Positions 25,164 through 33,949 of a DNA stretch of 64,000 bases are shown here, in pieces (positions within the stretch are counted from its first letter, which is position 1; each line of letters opens with the position of its first letter). A program made the position numbers and the translations under genes. The DNA is from Clostridium sp. AN503 (GTDB lineage: Bacteria > Bacillota > Clostridia > Lachnospirales > Lachnospiraceae). The notes below the pieces were generated by a model, which did not search any database, had not been told where the DNA came from, and worked only from the letters and a program-made list of their open reading frames with translations. Where the stretch lies: NCBI RefSeq assembly GCF_040719375.1, contig NZ_JBFDTP010000001.1, positions 62,001 through 126,000 on the forward strand, written 5' to 3'.

Positions 25164-25192
25164 ATTATAATGACACCCTGTCATATTGTCAA
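25164..25192 (-). promoter_or_regulatory. consensus sigma-A promoter of the tetR-MFP-RND-TolC operon
   Basis: The minus strand carries perfect consensus -35 TTGACA (25187-25192) and -10 TATAAT (25164-25169) with a 17-base spacer. An operator palindrome fills the spacer and another follows the -10. Such a strong promoter would need tight repression. Confidence 0.85.
25171..25183. promoter_or_regulatory. TetR-type operator, copy 3
   Basis: TGACACCCTGTCA, extended by A:T outside (25170-25184), lies wholly within the spacer between the -35 and -10 boxes. Binding here would directly exclude RNA polymerase. Confidence 0.65.
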
Positions 25193-25235
25193 TAGACATT
25201 ATAAAAATTTTATATTTATTTAACGAGGAATTTAG

Positions 25236-26168
25236 TCAGAAAAAAAGCTTCAGCTGTCCATCTGTCCAGGACACCTGTTTTGCATCGTGGATGTGGTCAC
25301 CAGGACCAGGAACCCCCACGAGAAGCGGGGAATCTGCGATGTGGTCCATACGGTTTCGGCAGACTGCCTCTCCACTGTAATTCGCATAACAGTAAACGCA
25401 GCCATGGGAACAGGTATTGTAGGCTCCAATATCATTGCCCAGAAGGCAGCCGCAGCCTTCCCGGGCGGCGTGTTGTCCGCCGGGGACCTGCAGGCTTATC
25501 CCGGTCCCCCGCTCAAACACTTCCCGGGTCATACATCCGGAACAGTCGATCCCAAAAGTCTCTAAGTCCGTCCCCTCGCAGCAGGTGCGCACCAGGATGC
25601 CATGTTCCTTACCGATCCGGGCAAACGCCTCTCCAACCGCAAGGCGCTCCGCTCCCGCCACTTCCCGAGCCTCCGGAAAATTCCGTCTGACCTTCTCATA
25701 GAGGTCAATGAAACTGATGACGCACTGGTCCGTGTATCCTTCCAGCGTCCGCGCCATATATCCAAACTGCTCCACGTGGAAATCCAGCGGATACCGTTCT
25801 GAGATGAATATCGGGTCGTAACGCCAGACCGTGGACCGGACGCCGTTTTTTACGGAAAGGCGTTTCAGGGCTTCCATGACCCGATCTTTATCCGGAACGC
25901 CTGGTTCGATCTCTCTTCCATACGGCGTAATGGTAACATACCAGAACTGCCGGAATTCCTGAAGCTCCTCAAGCCGGTCAAGCATCGGCTCCGGGTTCTT
26001 GGTACAGAACACAATTAAGTCCACCACATCCGGCGACAGCCTGTAGCGGGTGATCTGGTCCGGATAGTAGGGATTGCGCACCATCACGCCGCCTTCCCGT
26101 ATCCGGTTATAAAACCATTCCCCATAATATGCGGGAATATCTGTACGGCTTCCTGTATTGATGATCAT
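25236..26168 (-). CDS. DUF1848 family protein, radical-SAM-like cysteine motif
   Basis: A 310-residue cytoplasmic protein matching DUF1848: N-terminal MIINTGSRTDIPAYY, VFCTKNPEPML, YVTITPYGREIEPGVP and the C-terminal cysteine cluster CSHGCVYCYAN (Cx3Cx2C, as in radical SAM iron-sulfur sites, but located near the C-terminus). Additional cysteines (CSGCM, EGCGC) could bind another metal. Its reaction is unknown. ATG 26168 follows GGGAGG. It starts 55 bases after the ABC exporter genes and is probably co-transcribed with them. Confidence 0.85.
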   Translation of the reverse strand: MIINTGSRTDIPAYYGEWFYNRIREGGVMVRNPYYPDQITRYRLSPDVVDLIVFCTKNPEPMLDRLEELQEFRQFWYVTITPYGREIEPGVPDKDRVMEALKRLSVKNGVRSTVWRYDPIFISERYPLDFHVEQFGYMARTLEGYTDQCVISFIDLYEKVRRNFPEAREVAGAERLAVGEAFARIGKEHGILVRTCCEGTDLETFGIDCSGCMTREVFERGTGISLQVPGGQHAAREGCGCLLGNDIGAYNTCSHGCVYCYANYSGEAVCRNRMDHIADSPLLVGVPGPGDHIHDAKQVSWTDGQLKLFF

Positions 26169-26223
26169 AGTCTGCGCCTCCCTTCTGCGCTGCCAAAATT
26201 TCTCCGTCGCTGGAATTTCTCCA

Positions 26224-28102
26224 TCACTGGAACTGGGCCTGGTACATCTGATAATAGAACCCTCCGGCCTCCATCAGACTCTCATGGGCCCCCTGCTCCA
26301 CCACCTCGCCGTGGTTCACCACCAGGATTAAGTCAGCTCCGCGGATCGTAGAAAGACGGTGCGCGATCACAAAACAGGTCTTTCCTTCCATCAGGCGGCG
26401 CATGGCCTCCTGGATACGGATCTCCGTGCGGGTATCCACATTGGACGTGGCCTCATCCAGGATCAGCATCCTGCATTCCTGGAGCATGGCGCGGGCAATG
26501 GTCAGAAGCTGCTTCTGGCCTTTGGAGATGTTCGTCCCATCCTCCTTAAGCACCGTATTGTAGCCTTCCGGAAGCTGCATGATAAAGGAATGGATGTGCG
26601 CTGCCTTTGCCGCAGCCGTCACCTCCTCCAGGGTCGCATCCTCCCGCCCGTAGGCAAGGTTCTCCAGAATCGTGCCATGGAACAGCCAGGTATCCTGCAG
26701 CACCATGGCGTAGGATTTTCTCAGGCTTTTTCTCGTGACACCGCGGACATCCCTGCCATCCACCCGGATCTCACCCGCATCTGCGTCGTAAAAACGCATC
26801 AGCAGATTGATCAGCGTGGTCTTCCCGGCTCCGGTCGGCCCCACCACCGCAACCATCTGTCCCGGTTCCGTGTGCAGGGACAGATCGTAAAGGATGGTAT
26901 GGCCCGGTTCATAACCAAAGTCCACATGGGAAAGCTCCACCTCGCCGCGGACCAGAGCCGTTCTGCTTTGCCTCTGCGGTACCGGAGACGACCTTAGACG
27001 CAATAGATCTGTCGGCCGGTGTGGACGCTACTGCGCTTCCCAGTTCGACAGCTCCCGCCGCGTCCTCCGGCTCCGGCAGCTCATCCATAAGTGCAAACAC
27101 CCGCTCAGCCGCCGCAATAGTGGACTGCAGGTCGCTGAATATATTAGCCGCCTCGTTGATCGGCCCGGAAAATTTTCTGGAATATAAAATAAACGAAGAG
27201 ATCTGGCCGATACGCATCAGTCCGAACAGGTAGAGGAACGCTCCGAACACGCTGATCAGCGAAAGGGACAAATTGTTGATAAAATTCACCATCGGTCCCA
27301 CCATGCTGCCATAATATTCCGCCTTATAGTAGGATTCCACTGCATCCCGGTTCTTTTCCTCAAACTGCCGGATGACCTCCTCCTCCTCACAGTACGCTTT
27401 TACCGTCTTCTGCCCCGAGACCATCTCCTCCGCAAAGCCGTTGAGCCTGCCCAGACTGGCAGACCGGGCGCGGAACAGAGGCCTGGTCCTTCCGGTGATA
27501 TAGCGTGTGATCATGGCGGAAAGCGGGACCGTAAATGCAAACACCAGCACCAGCCTGGGCGAGATCATGAGCATCATGTAAAGCGCCCCGGCCACTGTGA
27601 TCACCGTGGTCAGCATCTGGATCAAGTCGCTGGACAGGGATTCATTGACCGTATCAATATCATAGGAAACCCGGCTGATGATATCCCCGGTCTGGTGCAG
27701 GTCGAAATAGCCGACCGGCAGCGCCAGCATCTTATCAAAGACATCCCGCCGCATCTGGAAGACCACTTTCCGGCTGATCGTGATCATCAGGACGGAAAGA
27801 GCATAAGACAGCGCCGCAGACAGCACATAAAAAACCGCCATCCATTTGGCATAATAAAACACCCGCTGAAAATCCACGCGCCCCAGCCCCGGCTCGATGG
27901 CGTCGATGGCATAACCTGACAGCATGGGACCGACCAGCGCAAAGACATTGCTGGCAATCGTCATGAAAAGAGCACAAAAAAGCAGGAACCGGTACTGCAT
28001 CAGATACCCGCCCAGCCGCCGTATGGTATGCTTTCTTTTCTTTATATATAGTAACGCGGAATCCGACGTCTCCACGCCATCCGTTCTCCCGCCCATAGCC
28101 AT
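26224..28102 (-). pseudogene. ABC exporter half-transporter (catalytic partner of a heterodimer), frameshifted
   Basis: The membrane part (ATG 28102 behind AGGAGG) is read to about residue 365 in one frame; the ATPase domain (RGEVELSHVDFGYEPG onward) is in another. The frames overlap between 27003 and 26909, and the shift lies in the poorly conserved linker (PADRSIASKVVSGTAEAKQ). One surplus base would explain it, for example in CAGAACGG. The ATPase has Walker A GPTGAGKT, degenerate signature NISKGQ and Walker B LILDEAT with the catalytic glutamate. That is complementary to the upstream partner, whose Walker B ends in Asp. If real, the lesion separates the two domains; expression as two polypeptides is unlikely but possible. 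Confidence 0.78.
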
Positions 28103-28155
28103 GGCAGTCCGCCTCCTTTTTCCTTCACTGCTCAACCATCTGACACATTCTAAGC

Positions 28156-29925
28156 TTAGATCCCCATCTGGGACTTACCTATCTCACGGTACGCCTCACA
28201 GCTCTCCATCAGTTCCTGATGGGTGCCATACCCCAGTGTACGCCCCTCGTCCAATACCAGGATGTGGTCGGCGTTCATGACAGAGCTGATACGCTGGGCG
28301 ATCACAATGCAGGTCGTATCTGCGAAATGCTCCCGCAGTTCTCCCCGCAGAGCCGCGTCAGTTTTATAGTCCAGAGCGCTGGAGGAGTCATCCAGGATCA
28401 GAAACTCCGGCCTGCATGCCAGTGCCCTGGCAATAAGAAGCCTTTGCTTCTGCCCGCCGCTTAAATTGGCTCCGCGGATATCCAGGTGCTCGGCTGTGCC
28501 TCCTTTTTTATCCACAAACTCTTTTGCCCGGGCATACAAAAGCGCCTCCTGGACCTGTTCCTCGCTCAAATTCCTTCCCATATTGATATTCTCGTATATG
28601 TTGGTACCAAACAGCACGTCATTTTGAAATACGGCTCCGAACCGCTCCCGCAGGGCGCGCACGTCCAGGGTCCGGATATCCTGTCCGTCAATGCGCACCA
28701 CTCCCTGGTCCGGATCGTAGAACCGCATCATCAGGTTTACGACCGTGGATTTGCCGGAACCTGTGGCTCCTATGATCCCCAGCGTCTCCCCACGGTTCAG
28801 CTGAAACGAAATATCATGCAGGTTTTCCGCCACTTTATTGTAAGAAAAGGTTACGTGGCTGAATTCTATGTGAGGAGCTTTTGAGGACGAAGGGAATGCA
28901 TCTGAGGCTTTCGTCTGCTCCTGCCGCCCCTCTCCGCCGTCCTGCTCCCACGTCTTTGCCAGCTGGAACAGTTCCCGCTCATCCTCCGACTCCAGCACCA
29001 GATCGATACGCGCTGCGGACGCTGCCGCGCGGGAGAGAACGATGAACATTCTGGAAATGGACATCAGAGCGTTCAATATGATCGTAAAATATGTCATGAA
29101 AGCCAGGATCTTCCCCACCTCTGAGATACCACGGTCAACCCGGAACGCACCGACGAGCACAACGCCCACAAGCCCCAGGTTCAAAAGCACATTCATGGAC
29201 GGACTGGTGATGGCGGTCGTCACGGTCGCTTTCCGCTCCCGCTCTACCACCTCCCGGTTGATCTTTTCAAAACGCCGGCTCTCGTAAGGCTCTCTGGAAA
29301 GAGCCTTGATGACCCGGATTCCTGCAATATCCTCCCTGACCAGCCGCACGAAGCGGTCGGCGCTCTCCTGGACGGCTGCGAACAGCGGGATGCTCTTTCT
29401 GGACACGGTCACGACCAGGACTGCCAGGAGCGGCAGGGTTGCCAGGAGGACACAGGCCAGCGCCGGGTCTAAGAGCAGCGTCATCACGATCCCGCCCACC
29501 AGCAGGATCGGAGCGCGCACTCCCAGCCGCTGCACCCTGCCCAGCATCTGATGTACATTGTAGGTATCCGAGGTCAGCCTGGAGATCAGGGACGGCCTGG
29601 TGAACACATCCGCCTGACGGTTGGAAAGGTACATCACCTTTGCAAACAGATCCTTCCGGATCGTATAGATGGCATCGCTTGCCACCCGGGATGCCATGCG
29701 GTTTGCCAGGACACTGAAGGCCGCCGCCAGGATGGAACAGGCCACCATAAACAGCCCCCATAAAAGGATCTGCCCCCTCTCCCCCGCCGGGACTACAGTA
29801 TCGATCATGTAAGCCAGCGTCCAGGGCAGGAACAGATCTAAAAGCGTCCCGGAAAATTTAATGAAAAACCCCAGAGCCATCCGCAGATAGTAGGGTCTTA
29901 GATAATAAGTAAATATTTTCTTCAT
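28156..29925 (-). CDS. ABC exporter half-transporter (degenerate-site partner)
   Basis: A 589-residue MsbA/LmrA-type protein: six-helix domain (starting YYLRPYYLRMALGFF) followed by an ATPase with Walker A GATGSGKS, signature LSGGQKQ and Walker B EFLILDDSS. Aspartate replaces the catalytic glutamate, which marks the degenerate half of heterodimeric exporters such as TM287/288. Its partner is encoded 53 bases downstream and shows the matching degenerate signature motif (ISKGQ). The ribosome binding site (TTGGAA) is weak. Substrate is unknown; relatives export drugs or peptides. Confidence 0.9.
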   Translation of the reverse strand: MKKIFTYYLRPYYLRMALGFFIKFSGTLLDLFLPWTLAYMIDTVVPAGERGQILLWGLFMVACSILAAAFSVLANRMASRVASDAIYTIRKDLFAKVMYLSNRQADVFTRPSLISRLTSDTYNVHQMLGRVQRLGVRAPILLVGGIVMTLLLDPALACVLLATLPLLAVLVVTVSRKSIPLFAAVQESADRFVRLVREDIAGIRVIKALSREPYESRRFEKINREVVERERKATVTTAITSPSMNVLLNLGLVGVVLVGAFRVDRGISEVGKILAFMTYFTIILNALMSISRMFIVLSRAAASAARIDLVLESEDERELFQLAKTWEQDGGEGRQEQTKASDAFPSSSKAPHIEFSHVTFSYNKVAENLHDISFQLNRGETLGIIGATGSGKSTVVNLMMRFYDPDQGVVRIDGQDIRTLDVRALRERFGAVFQNDVLFGTNIYENINMGRNLSEEQVQEALLYARAKEFVDKKGGTAEHLDIRGANLSGGQKQRLLIARALACRPEFLILDDSSSALDYKTDAALRGELREHFADTTCIVIAQRISSVMNADHILVLDEGRTLGYGTHQELMESCEAYREIGKSQMGI

Positions 29926-30015
29926 AATATTCCAATCTTTTCTGCACTAACGGCTACCTTTCCCATCAGATAACAACTTTATCATGAAAATAATATACCA
30001 TATTTTCCGGGTATT

Positions 30016-30024
30016 TGCTATAAT
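30016..30024 (+). promoter_or_regulatory. extended -10 promoter of the DMT transporter gene
   Basis: TGCTATAAT on the plus strand: a perfect TATAAT (30019-30024) with the extended TG motif. No good -35 box is visible. It lies about 45 bases ahead of the DMT transporter start. Confidence 0.6.
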
Positions 30025-30069
30025 GGAATGCATTGGCTAATAAAACGTTTCAGAAGGAGAAAATCTGTC

Positions 30070-30960
30070 ATGGGATATTTATATCTGTTCTGCGTCGCAC
30101 TGATGTTCAGCTTCGGAGGTACCTGTGTGAAACTGATCAGCCCGTACTTCGGCCCGGGCTATATCACCTTTTTCCGCTTCGCCGTGGGCGTCTTGTGCCT
30201 GCTGCTCTTAAAGCTGGCGCTCCGCCAGCATTTCCGCAGGGACATGGGCGCCGCCCTTAAAATGCTCGGCGGCTGGATCCTGTTCGGCGCGGTTTCCAAA
30301 TGGCTCGCATACCTTACAGAAAACTACGCCCTGTCCCACGGTCCCTCTTATGGAAATATCGTAACCCAGCCTGCCCAGACCATCTTTCTGACTCTGGCAA
30401 GCGTGTTCCTGTTCAGAGAAAAACTGCCCTTCAGGAAGGTGCTCTGCATCGTCCTCTGCATGTCGGGCGTCCTGTGCATCTCCTGGAACGGACGCTCCTT
30501 AGAAGTCTTTTTTCAGGAAAATGTCCTGCTCACCGGACTGTTTGTCTTATCTGGCATGTGCGCCGGCTGCCACGTGCTGTCCCAGAAAATGATCGCAGAC
30601 CGTATGGATATCATCGACAGCAACTTATCGATCTTTGCAGTCTCCGCCGTGCTTGCAGCCCTTCCCCTGGCCCCTTCCGTCGCGGGCGGCGCCCTCGCCG
30701 GCCTGCGCCCGGACCTGCCCTGCATCCTGGCGATCCTGGCCTTCGGCTCCATCACCGGGATCGGGTTTTACCTAAATGCCAAGGCGATCCCGCTGGTGCC
30801 ATTTTATATGGTACCGATCATCCAGAGCACCATGGCGATCTTCGCGATCCTCTGGGGTGTGCTGTTCTTTCATGAGAAGATCACGCTGTATATCATCGGC
30901 GGGACCGCAATGTTCATGGCAGGGCTTGTCGGGCTGCAGATGAAGCCGGCCAGGCACTGA
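30070..30960 (+). CDS. EamA/DMT-superfamily transporter
   Basis: A 296-residue membrane protein with ten predicted helices and the internal two-fold repeat of the EamA family. The first repeat starts LFCVALMFSFGGTCVKL, and the second includes LSGMCAGCHVLSQKM. The family exports metabolites, amino acids or purines; the substrate here is unknown. ATG 30070 follows AAGGAG at slightly long spacing; upstream in-frame codons lack a ribosome binding site. It is divergent from the ABC exporter operon. Confidence 0.88.
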   Translation: MGYLYLFCVALMFSFGGTCVKLISPYFGPGYITFFRFAVGVLCLLLLKLALRQHFRRDMGAALKMLGGWILFGAVSKWLAYLTENYALSHGPSYGNIVTQPAQTIFLTLASVFLFREKLPFRKVLCIVLCMSGVLCISWNGRSLEVFFQENVLLTGLFVLSGMCAGCHVLSQKMIADRMDIIDSNLSIFAVSAVLAALPLAPSVAGGALAGLRPDLPCILAILAFGSITGIGFYLNAKAIPLVPFYMVPIIQSTMAIFAILWGVLFFHEKITLYIIGGTAMFMAGLVGLQMKPARH

Positions 30961-31002
30961 GGCTCTGTCATTTTACAATGGTAACCTCTTTCTTTACCAA
31001 TG

Positions 31003-31030
31003 TTGATTTCCGGCCTTCTTTTGTTATAAT
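31003..31030 (+). promoter_or_regulatory. promoter of the nitroreductase-ArsR-EFR1 operon
   Basis: TTGATT (31003-31008) and TATAAT (31025-31030) with a 16-base spacer on the plus strand, 32 bases before the nitroreductase start. No obvious ArsR-type palindrome overlaps it. Confidence 0.65.
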
Positions 31031-31062
31031 GGTTAAAGAACATTAACGAAAGGAGTTCTATC

Positions 31063-31836
31063 ATGGCAAAACACAGAGTAAATATAGACCCGGAAGTATG
31101 CATCGGCTGCGGATCATGCGCAAAAGACTGCGTTGCCCACAATATTATCATAAAAAACGGAAAAGCGCACACGATACTGGATGAATGCGTTATGTGCGGA
31201 CACTGTTCAGCAGTCTGTCCGAAGGAAGCCGTAACCATAAGCGGTTATGATAAGCCCCCTGTCCCACAGGAAAAAAAGGTGCGCTTAAACCCGGAGGACG
31301 TGCTGGATGTCATCCGGTTCCGCCGGACCGTGCGGCAGTTCCAGGACAAAGAGATCCCCGGAGAAGTTCTTGGACAGATCCTGGAAGCGGGACGGCTGAC
31401 CCATACAGCCAAGAACCTCCAGGATGTATCCTTCATTGTCCTTGACCGTAAAAAGCGGGCGGCGGAGCAGATAGCCGTCTCTTTGTTCCGGAAGGTAAAA
31501 CCACTGATCGATCTAATCAGCCCGATGGCCCGGATCAATAAGATCGACGACCATTTCTTCTTTTTTGGAGCGCCCATAGTCATCGTCATCCTTGCCAGGG
31601 ATAAGACCAACGGGATCCTGGCTGCACAGAACATGGAATTTGTTGCGGAAGCCCACGGCCTAGGAGTACTGTTCAGCGGCTATTTTTCCACTGCCGCCAA
31701 TATATCGCGGAAATTAAAAAAAGCCCTGGGCATCCCGAAAGGGAAAAAAGCCGCCGCCACCCTGGTCCTGGGGTATCCCCGGGTGAAGTTTTTGCGGGCT
31801 GCCCAGAAGGAGCCGCTGGATGTGAAATATCTGTAA
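31063..31836 (+). CDS. ferredoxin-nitroreductase fusion flavoprotein
   Basis: A 257-residue protein. Residues 1-60 form a two-cluster ferredoxin (C13, C16, C19, C23 and C42, C45, C48, C52). The rest is an FMN-dependent nitroreductase domain (FRRTVRQFQDKEIP, then AAQNMEFVAEAHGLG and LVLGYPRVKF). Such fusions transfer ferredoxin electrons to FMN and may reduce quinones, nitro compounds or flavins. Strong ribosome binding site AAAGGAG. It is followed by an ArsR regulator and an EFR1 ferredoxin in one operon, suggesting a redox-regulated function. Confidence 0.9.
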   Translation: MAKHRVNIDPEVCIGCGSCAKDCVAHNIIIKNGKAHTILDECVMCGHCSAVCPKEAVTISGYDKPPVPQEKKVRLNPEDVLDVIRFRRTVRQFQDKEIPGEVLGQILEAGRLTHTAKNLQDVSFIVLDRKKRAAEQIAVSLFRKVKPLIDLISPMARINKIDDHFFFFGAPIVIVILARDKTNGILAAQNMEFVAEAHGLGVLFSGYFSTAANISRKLKKALGIPKGKKAAATLVLGYPRVKFLRAAQKEPLDVKYL

Positions 31837-31869
31837 CTCTGTGAAACACAACATGCAAGGAGGCAGGAC

Positions 31870-32220
31870 ATGGAACGGGAATGTGAAATACGCCTGAAAA
31901 AAATCGCAGACGGCTTTCGTGAATGCAAAAACGCGTTCACCGCCATTGGGGATGAGACGCGGCAGTTGATCCTGTCCGTACTTTTGGAAAGCGATCTGTC
32001 CGGCATACGGGTTGGTGAGATCGCAAAGAAGACCCATCTGACAAGGCCCTCCGTCTCCCATCACCTGCAGATCCTCAAGGAAGCAGGCATTGTCAATATG
32101 CGAAAAGAAGGAACCAGGAATTATTATTATATCAGCGCCGATAAGACCCAGTGGAAGAATATCGTCAATCTGGTCAATCTTATCTATGAAAGCATCAGTC
32201 AGGAGGAAGCAGACCTATGA
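31870..32220 (+). CDS. ArsR-family transcriptional regulator
   Basis: A 116-residue winged-helix protein: LILSVLLES, then the recognition helix LTRPSVSHHLQILKEAGIV and the wing MRKEGTRNYYYIS. The metal-binding cysteine motif of ArsR/SmtB (ELCVCDL) is absent; there is only one Cys, before the HTH (GFRECKN). It may therefore sense something other than metal. The stop overlaps the start of the EFR1 gene (ATGA). Confidence 0.88.
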   Translation: MERECEIRLKKIADGFRECKNAFTAIGDETRQLILSVLLESDLSGIRVGEIAKKTHLTRPSVSHHLQILKEAGIVNMRKEGTRNYYYISADKTQWKNIVNLVNLIYESISQEEADL

Positions 32221-32966
32221 TCTTATATTTTTCAGGAACCGGCAACAGCGAATATACGGCAAAACGGATCGGAGCCGAAATACAGGACGAAACCATGGAT
32301 CTCTTTGAGCGGATCCGGGGCAGAGATTTCTCTCATGTGTATTCTGATAAACCGTGGGTCATCGTCTGCCCCACCTACGCCTGGCGGATTCCGCGCATCC
32401 TGCAGGACTGGCTGGAACGCACCAGCCTGGAAGGCAGCACAGAGATCTATTTTGTCATGACCTGCGGCGGCAACATCGGAAATGCGGGGGCTTATTTAAA
32501 AAAGCTCTGCCGCCGGAAAGGCATTTCCTACAAGGGATGTGCCTCCATCCTTATGCCGGAGAACTATATCGCGCTTTTTGATACGCCCACCCGGGATAAA
32601 GCCCTGTCTATCATCGACCAGGCAGAAGCATCCATCACAGCTGCCGCCTGCCTGATCCGGGAGGGGAAAACCATACCGGAACCAAAGCTCACCGTTACGG
32701 ACCGGCTAAACAGCGGCGTCGTCAACGATCTGTTTTACCCGCTGTTTGTACATGCCCGGAAGTTTTACGCCACGGACCGGTGCATTTCCTGTGGGAAATG
32801 TGCGAAACTCTGTCCCCTTAACAATATTCACCTGGAGGAGGGGAAACCCATATGGGGGAAGGACTGTACCCACTGTATGGCCTGTATCTGCCGGTGTCCT
32901 GTAGAAGCTATCGAATACGGGAAGCACAGCGCTGGGCTTCCCCGGTATTTCTTTCCGCAGAATTAA
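32217..32966 (+). CDS. EFR1-family flavodoxin-ferredoxin protein
   Basis: A 249-residue protein with an N-terminal flavodoxin-like FMN domain (ILYFSGTGNSEYTAK; TYAWRIPRILQDWLE; TCGGNIGNAGAYLKK) and a C-terminal two-cluster ferredoxin (CISCGKCAKLCP and CTHCMACICRCP). This is the arrangement of the EFR1 family common in gut Clostridia, thought to carry low-potential electrons. Translation is coupled to ArsR by a four-base overlap. It may be the electron donor or acceptor for the nitroreductase encoded in the same operon. Confidence 0.9.
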   Translation: MILYFSGTGNSEYTAKRIGAEIQDETMDLFERIRGRDFSHVYSDKPWVIVCPTYAWRIPRILQDWLERTSLEGSTEIYFVMTCGGNIGNAGAYLKKLCRRKGISYKGCASILMPENYIALFDTPTRDKALSIIDQAEASITAAACLIREGKTIPEPKLTVTDRLNSGVVNDLFYPLFVHARKFYATDRCISCGKCAKLCPLNNIHLEEGKPIWGKDCTHCMACICRCPVEAIEYGKHSAGLPRYFFPQN

Positions 32967-32967
32967 C

Positions 32968-32996
32968 TTGTACAGCTGGCTAAAACCCTATATAAT
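32968..32996 (+). promoter_or_regulatory. promoter upstream of the unknown membrane protein at 33035
   Basis: TTGTAC (32968-32973) and TATAAT (32991-32996), spacer 17 bases, immediately after the EFR1 stop codon. Confidence 0.65.
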
Positions 32997-33034
32997 AGGT
33001 TGTAATAAAATAAATTCCCAGGGAGGCAAACCAC

Positions 33035-33778
33035 ATGGTACAAGGATTTCTGGCACGAGAATCGGAACGAGTGAATATGTCCGCGCGAAAGACCCTCTGT
33101 AAATTGATGGCGGTGGAAATATGTTTCCTGGCAGTCTACTTTTTTGGGAAGGACGCTCTTAATCTTAATGATCCGTCCTACGGCTCAATTGTATTATTTC
33201 TTGTTGTTTTAATTGGGATCTCACTGGCCCTCTGCGCGGTCAAGCTGATCGCCACCGGACGGATTGCCCAAAACGGCAGCAACCTGTATCTTCCTTATCA
33301 GGAGACGACACAGGCCGCTGCGGCAGACATCATTGATACGGAAGCCCTGGAGGGAAATATCCTGGTTGACGAATATATTGATCACTTCACAGATCCAAAG
33401 AAGGCGTCCGGGGAAAAGATTATTTTGACTCCCTCATATCTGCTGATCTGCGGGGTAAAGAACGGCCTGAGGGGCATGTCAAAGGTAACGGCCATCCCCC
33501 GGGATAAAGTCTGCTGGACATGCGCCCAGGTTGGCCAAAAAGGCGGCCCATTCATTGTCAGGCTGCTGATATTTACGGAAAAGAAACTGTACAGCTTAAC
33601 TGGTACCGAGATCGACCACGTAGAGAATATCGCCAGTAAGCTTTATCAGTACATACCCAATATTTTCAGCGACTATGATCCATTTACCCTCTCGTATCAG
33701 TTAGAGGAGATCTTTGCTAAAAATCCTGCTGATTTCCTGAATATCTGTGCGAAGGAGAAAGAGCAAAAATCATTGTAA
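33035..33778 (+). CDS. membrane-anchored protein of unknown function
   Basis: A 247-residue protein I do not recognise. Two membrane segments lie near residues 24-45 and 55-75 (YGSIVLFLVVLIGISLAL). The remaining 170 residues are cytoplasmic, with a beta-rich middle (KIILTPSYLLICGVKNGLRG; VRLLIFTEKKLYSLTGTE) that has a PH-like look, and a helical C-terminus. ATG 33035 follows GGGAGG at eight bases. It has its own promoter and a terminator, so it is monocistronic. Confidence 0.7.
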   Translation: MVQGFLARESERVNMSARKTLCKLMAVEICFLAVYFFGKDALNLNDPSYGSIVLFLVVLIGISLALCAVKLIATGRIAQNGSNLYLPYQETTQAAAADIIDTEALEGNILVDEYIDHFTDPKKASGEKIILTPSYLLICGVKNGLRGMSKVTAIPRDKVCWTCAQVGQKGGPFIVRLLIFTEKKLYSLTGTEIDHVENIASKLYQYIPNIFSDYDPFTLSYQLEEIFAKNPADFLNICAKEKEQKSL

Positions 33779-33830
33779 GCATTGAACATCCATGGAGACA
33801 AACAGTGCGTGCACCTGTGAATCCATATAA

Positions 33831-33888
33831 AAAAGCGCTGCCCGGTATGGAAGATCGTCAGGATCTTGTATCACGGGGCAGCGCTTTT
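33831..33888. terminator. bidirectional intrinsic terminator
   Basis: AAAAGCGCTGCCC (33831-33843) pairs perfectly with GGGCAGCGCTTTT (33876-33888); an inner AAGATC/GATCTT stem (33851-33856 with 33862-33867) extends the structure. It gives a T-tract on both strands and so should end both the plus-strand gene at 33778 and the minus-strand gudD at 33950. Confidence 0.85.
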
Positions 33889-33949
33889 TGCTATTTGTGC
33901 TGCGTATCAGTTGTATTGCTATATCAGTTATATTGCCAAAGCAGTTATA

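Noticed and set aside
33831..33888. The AAAAAGCGCTGCCC inverted repeat as a mobile-element terminal repeat
   Set aside because: Its position between convergent stops and T-tracts on both strands fits a bidirectional terminator.
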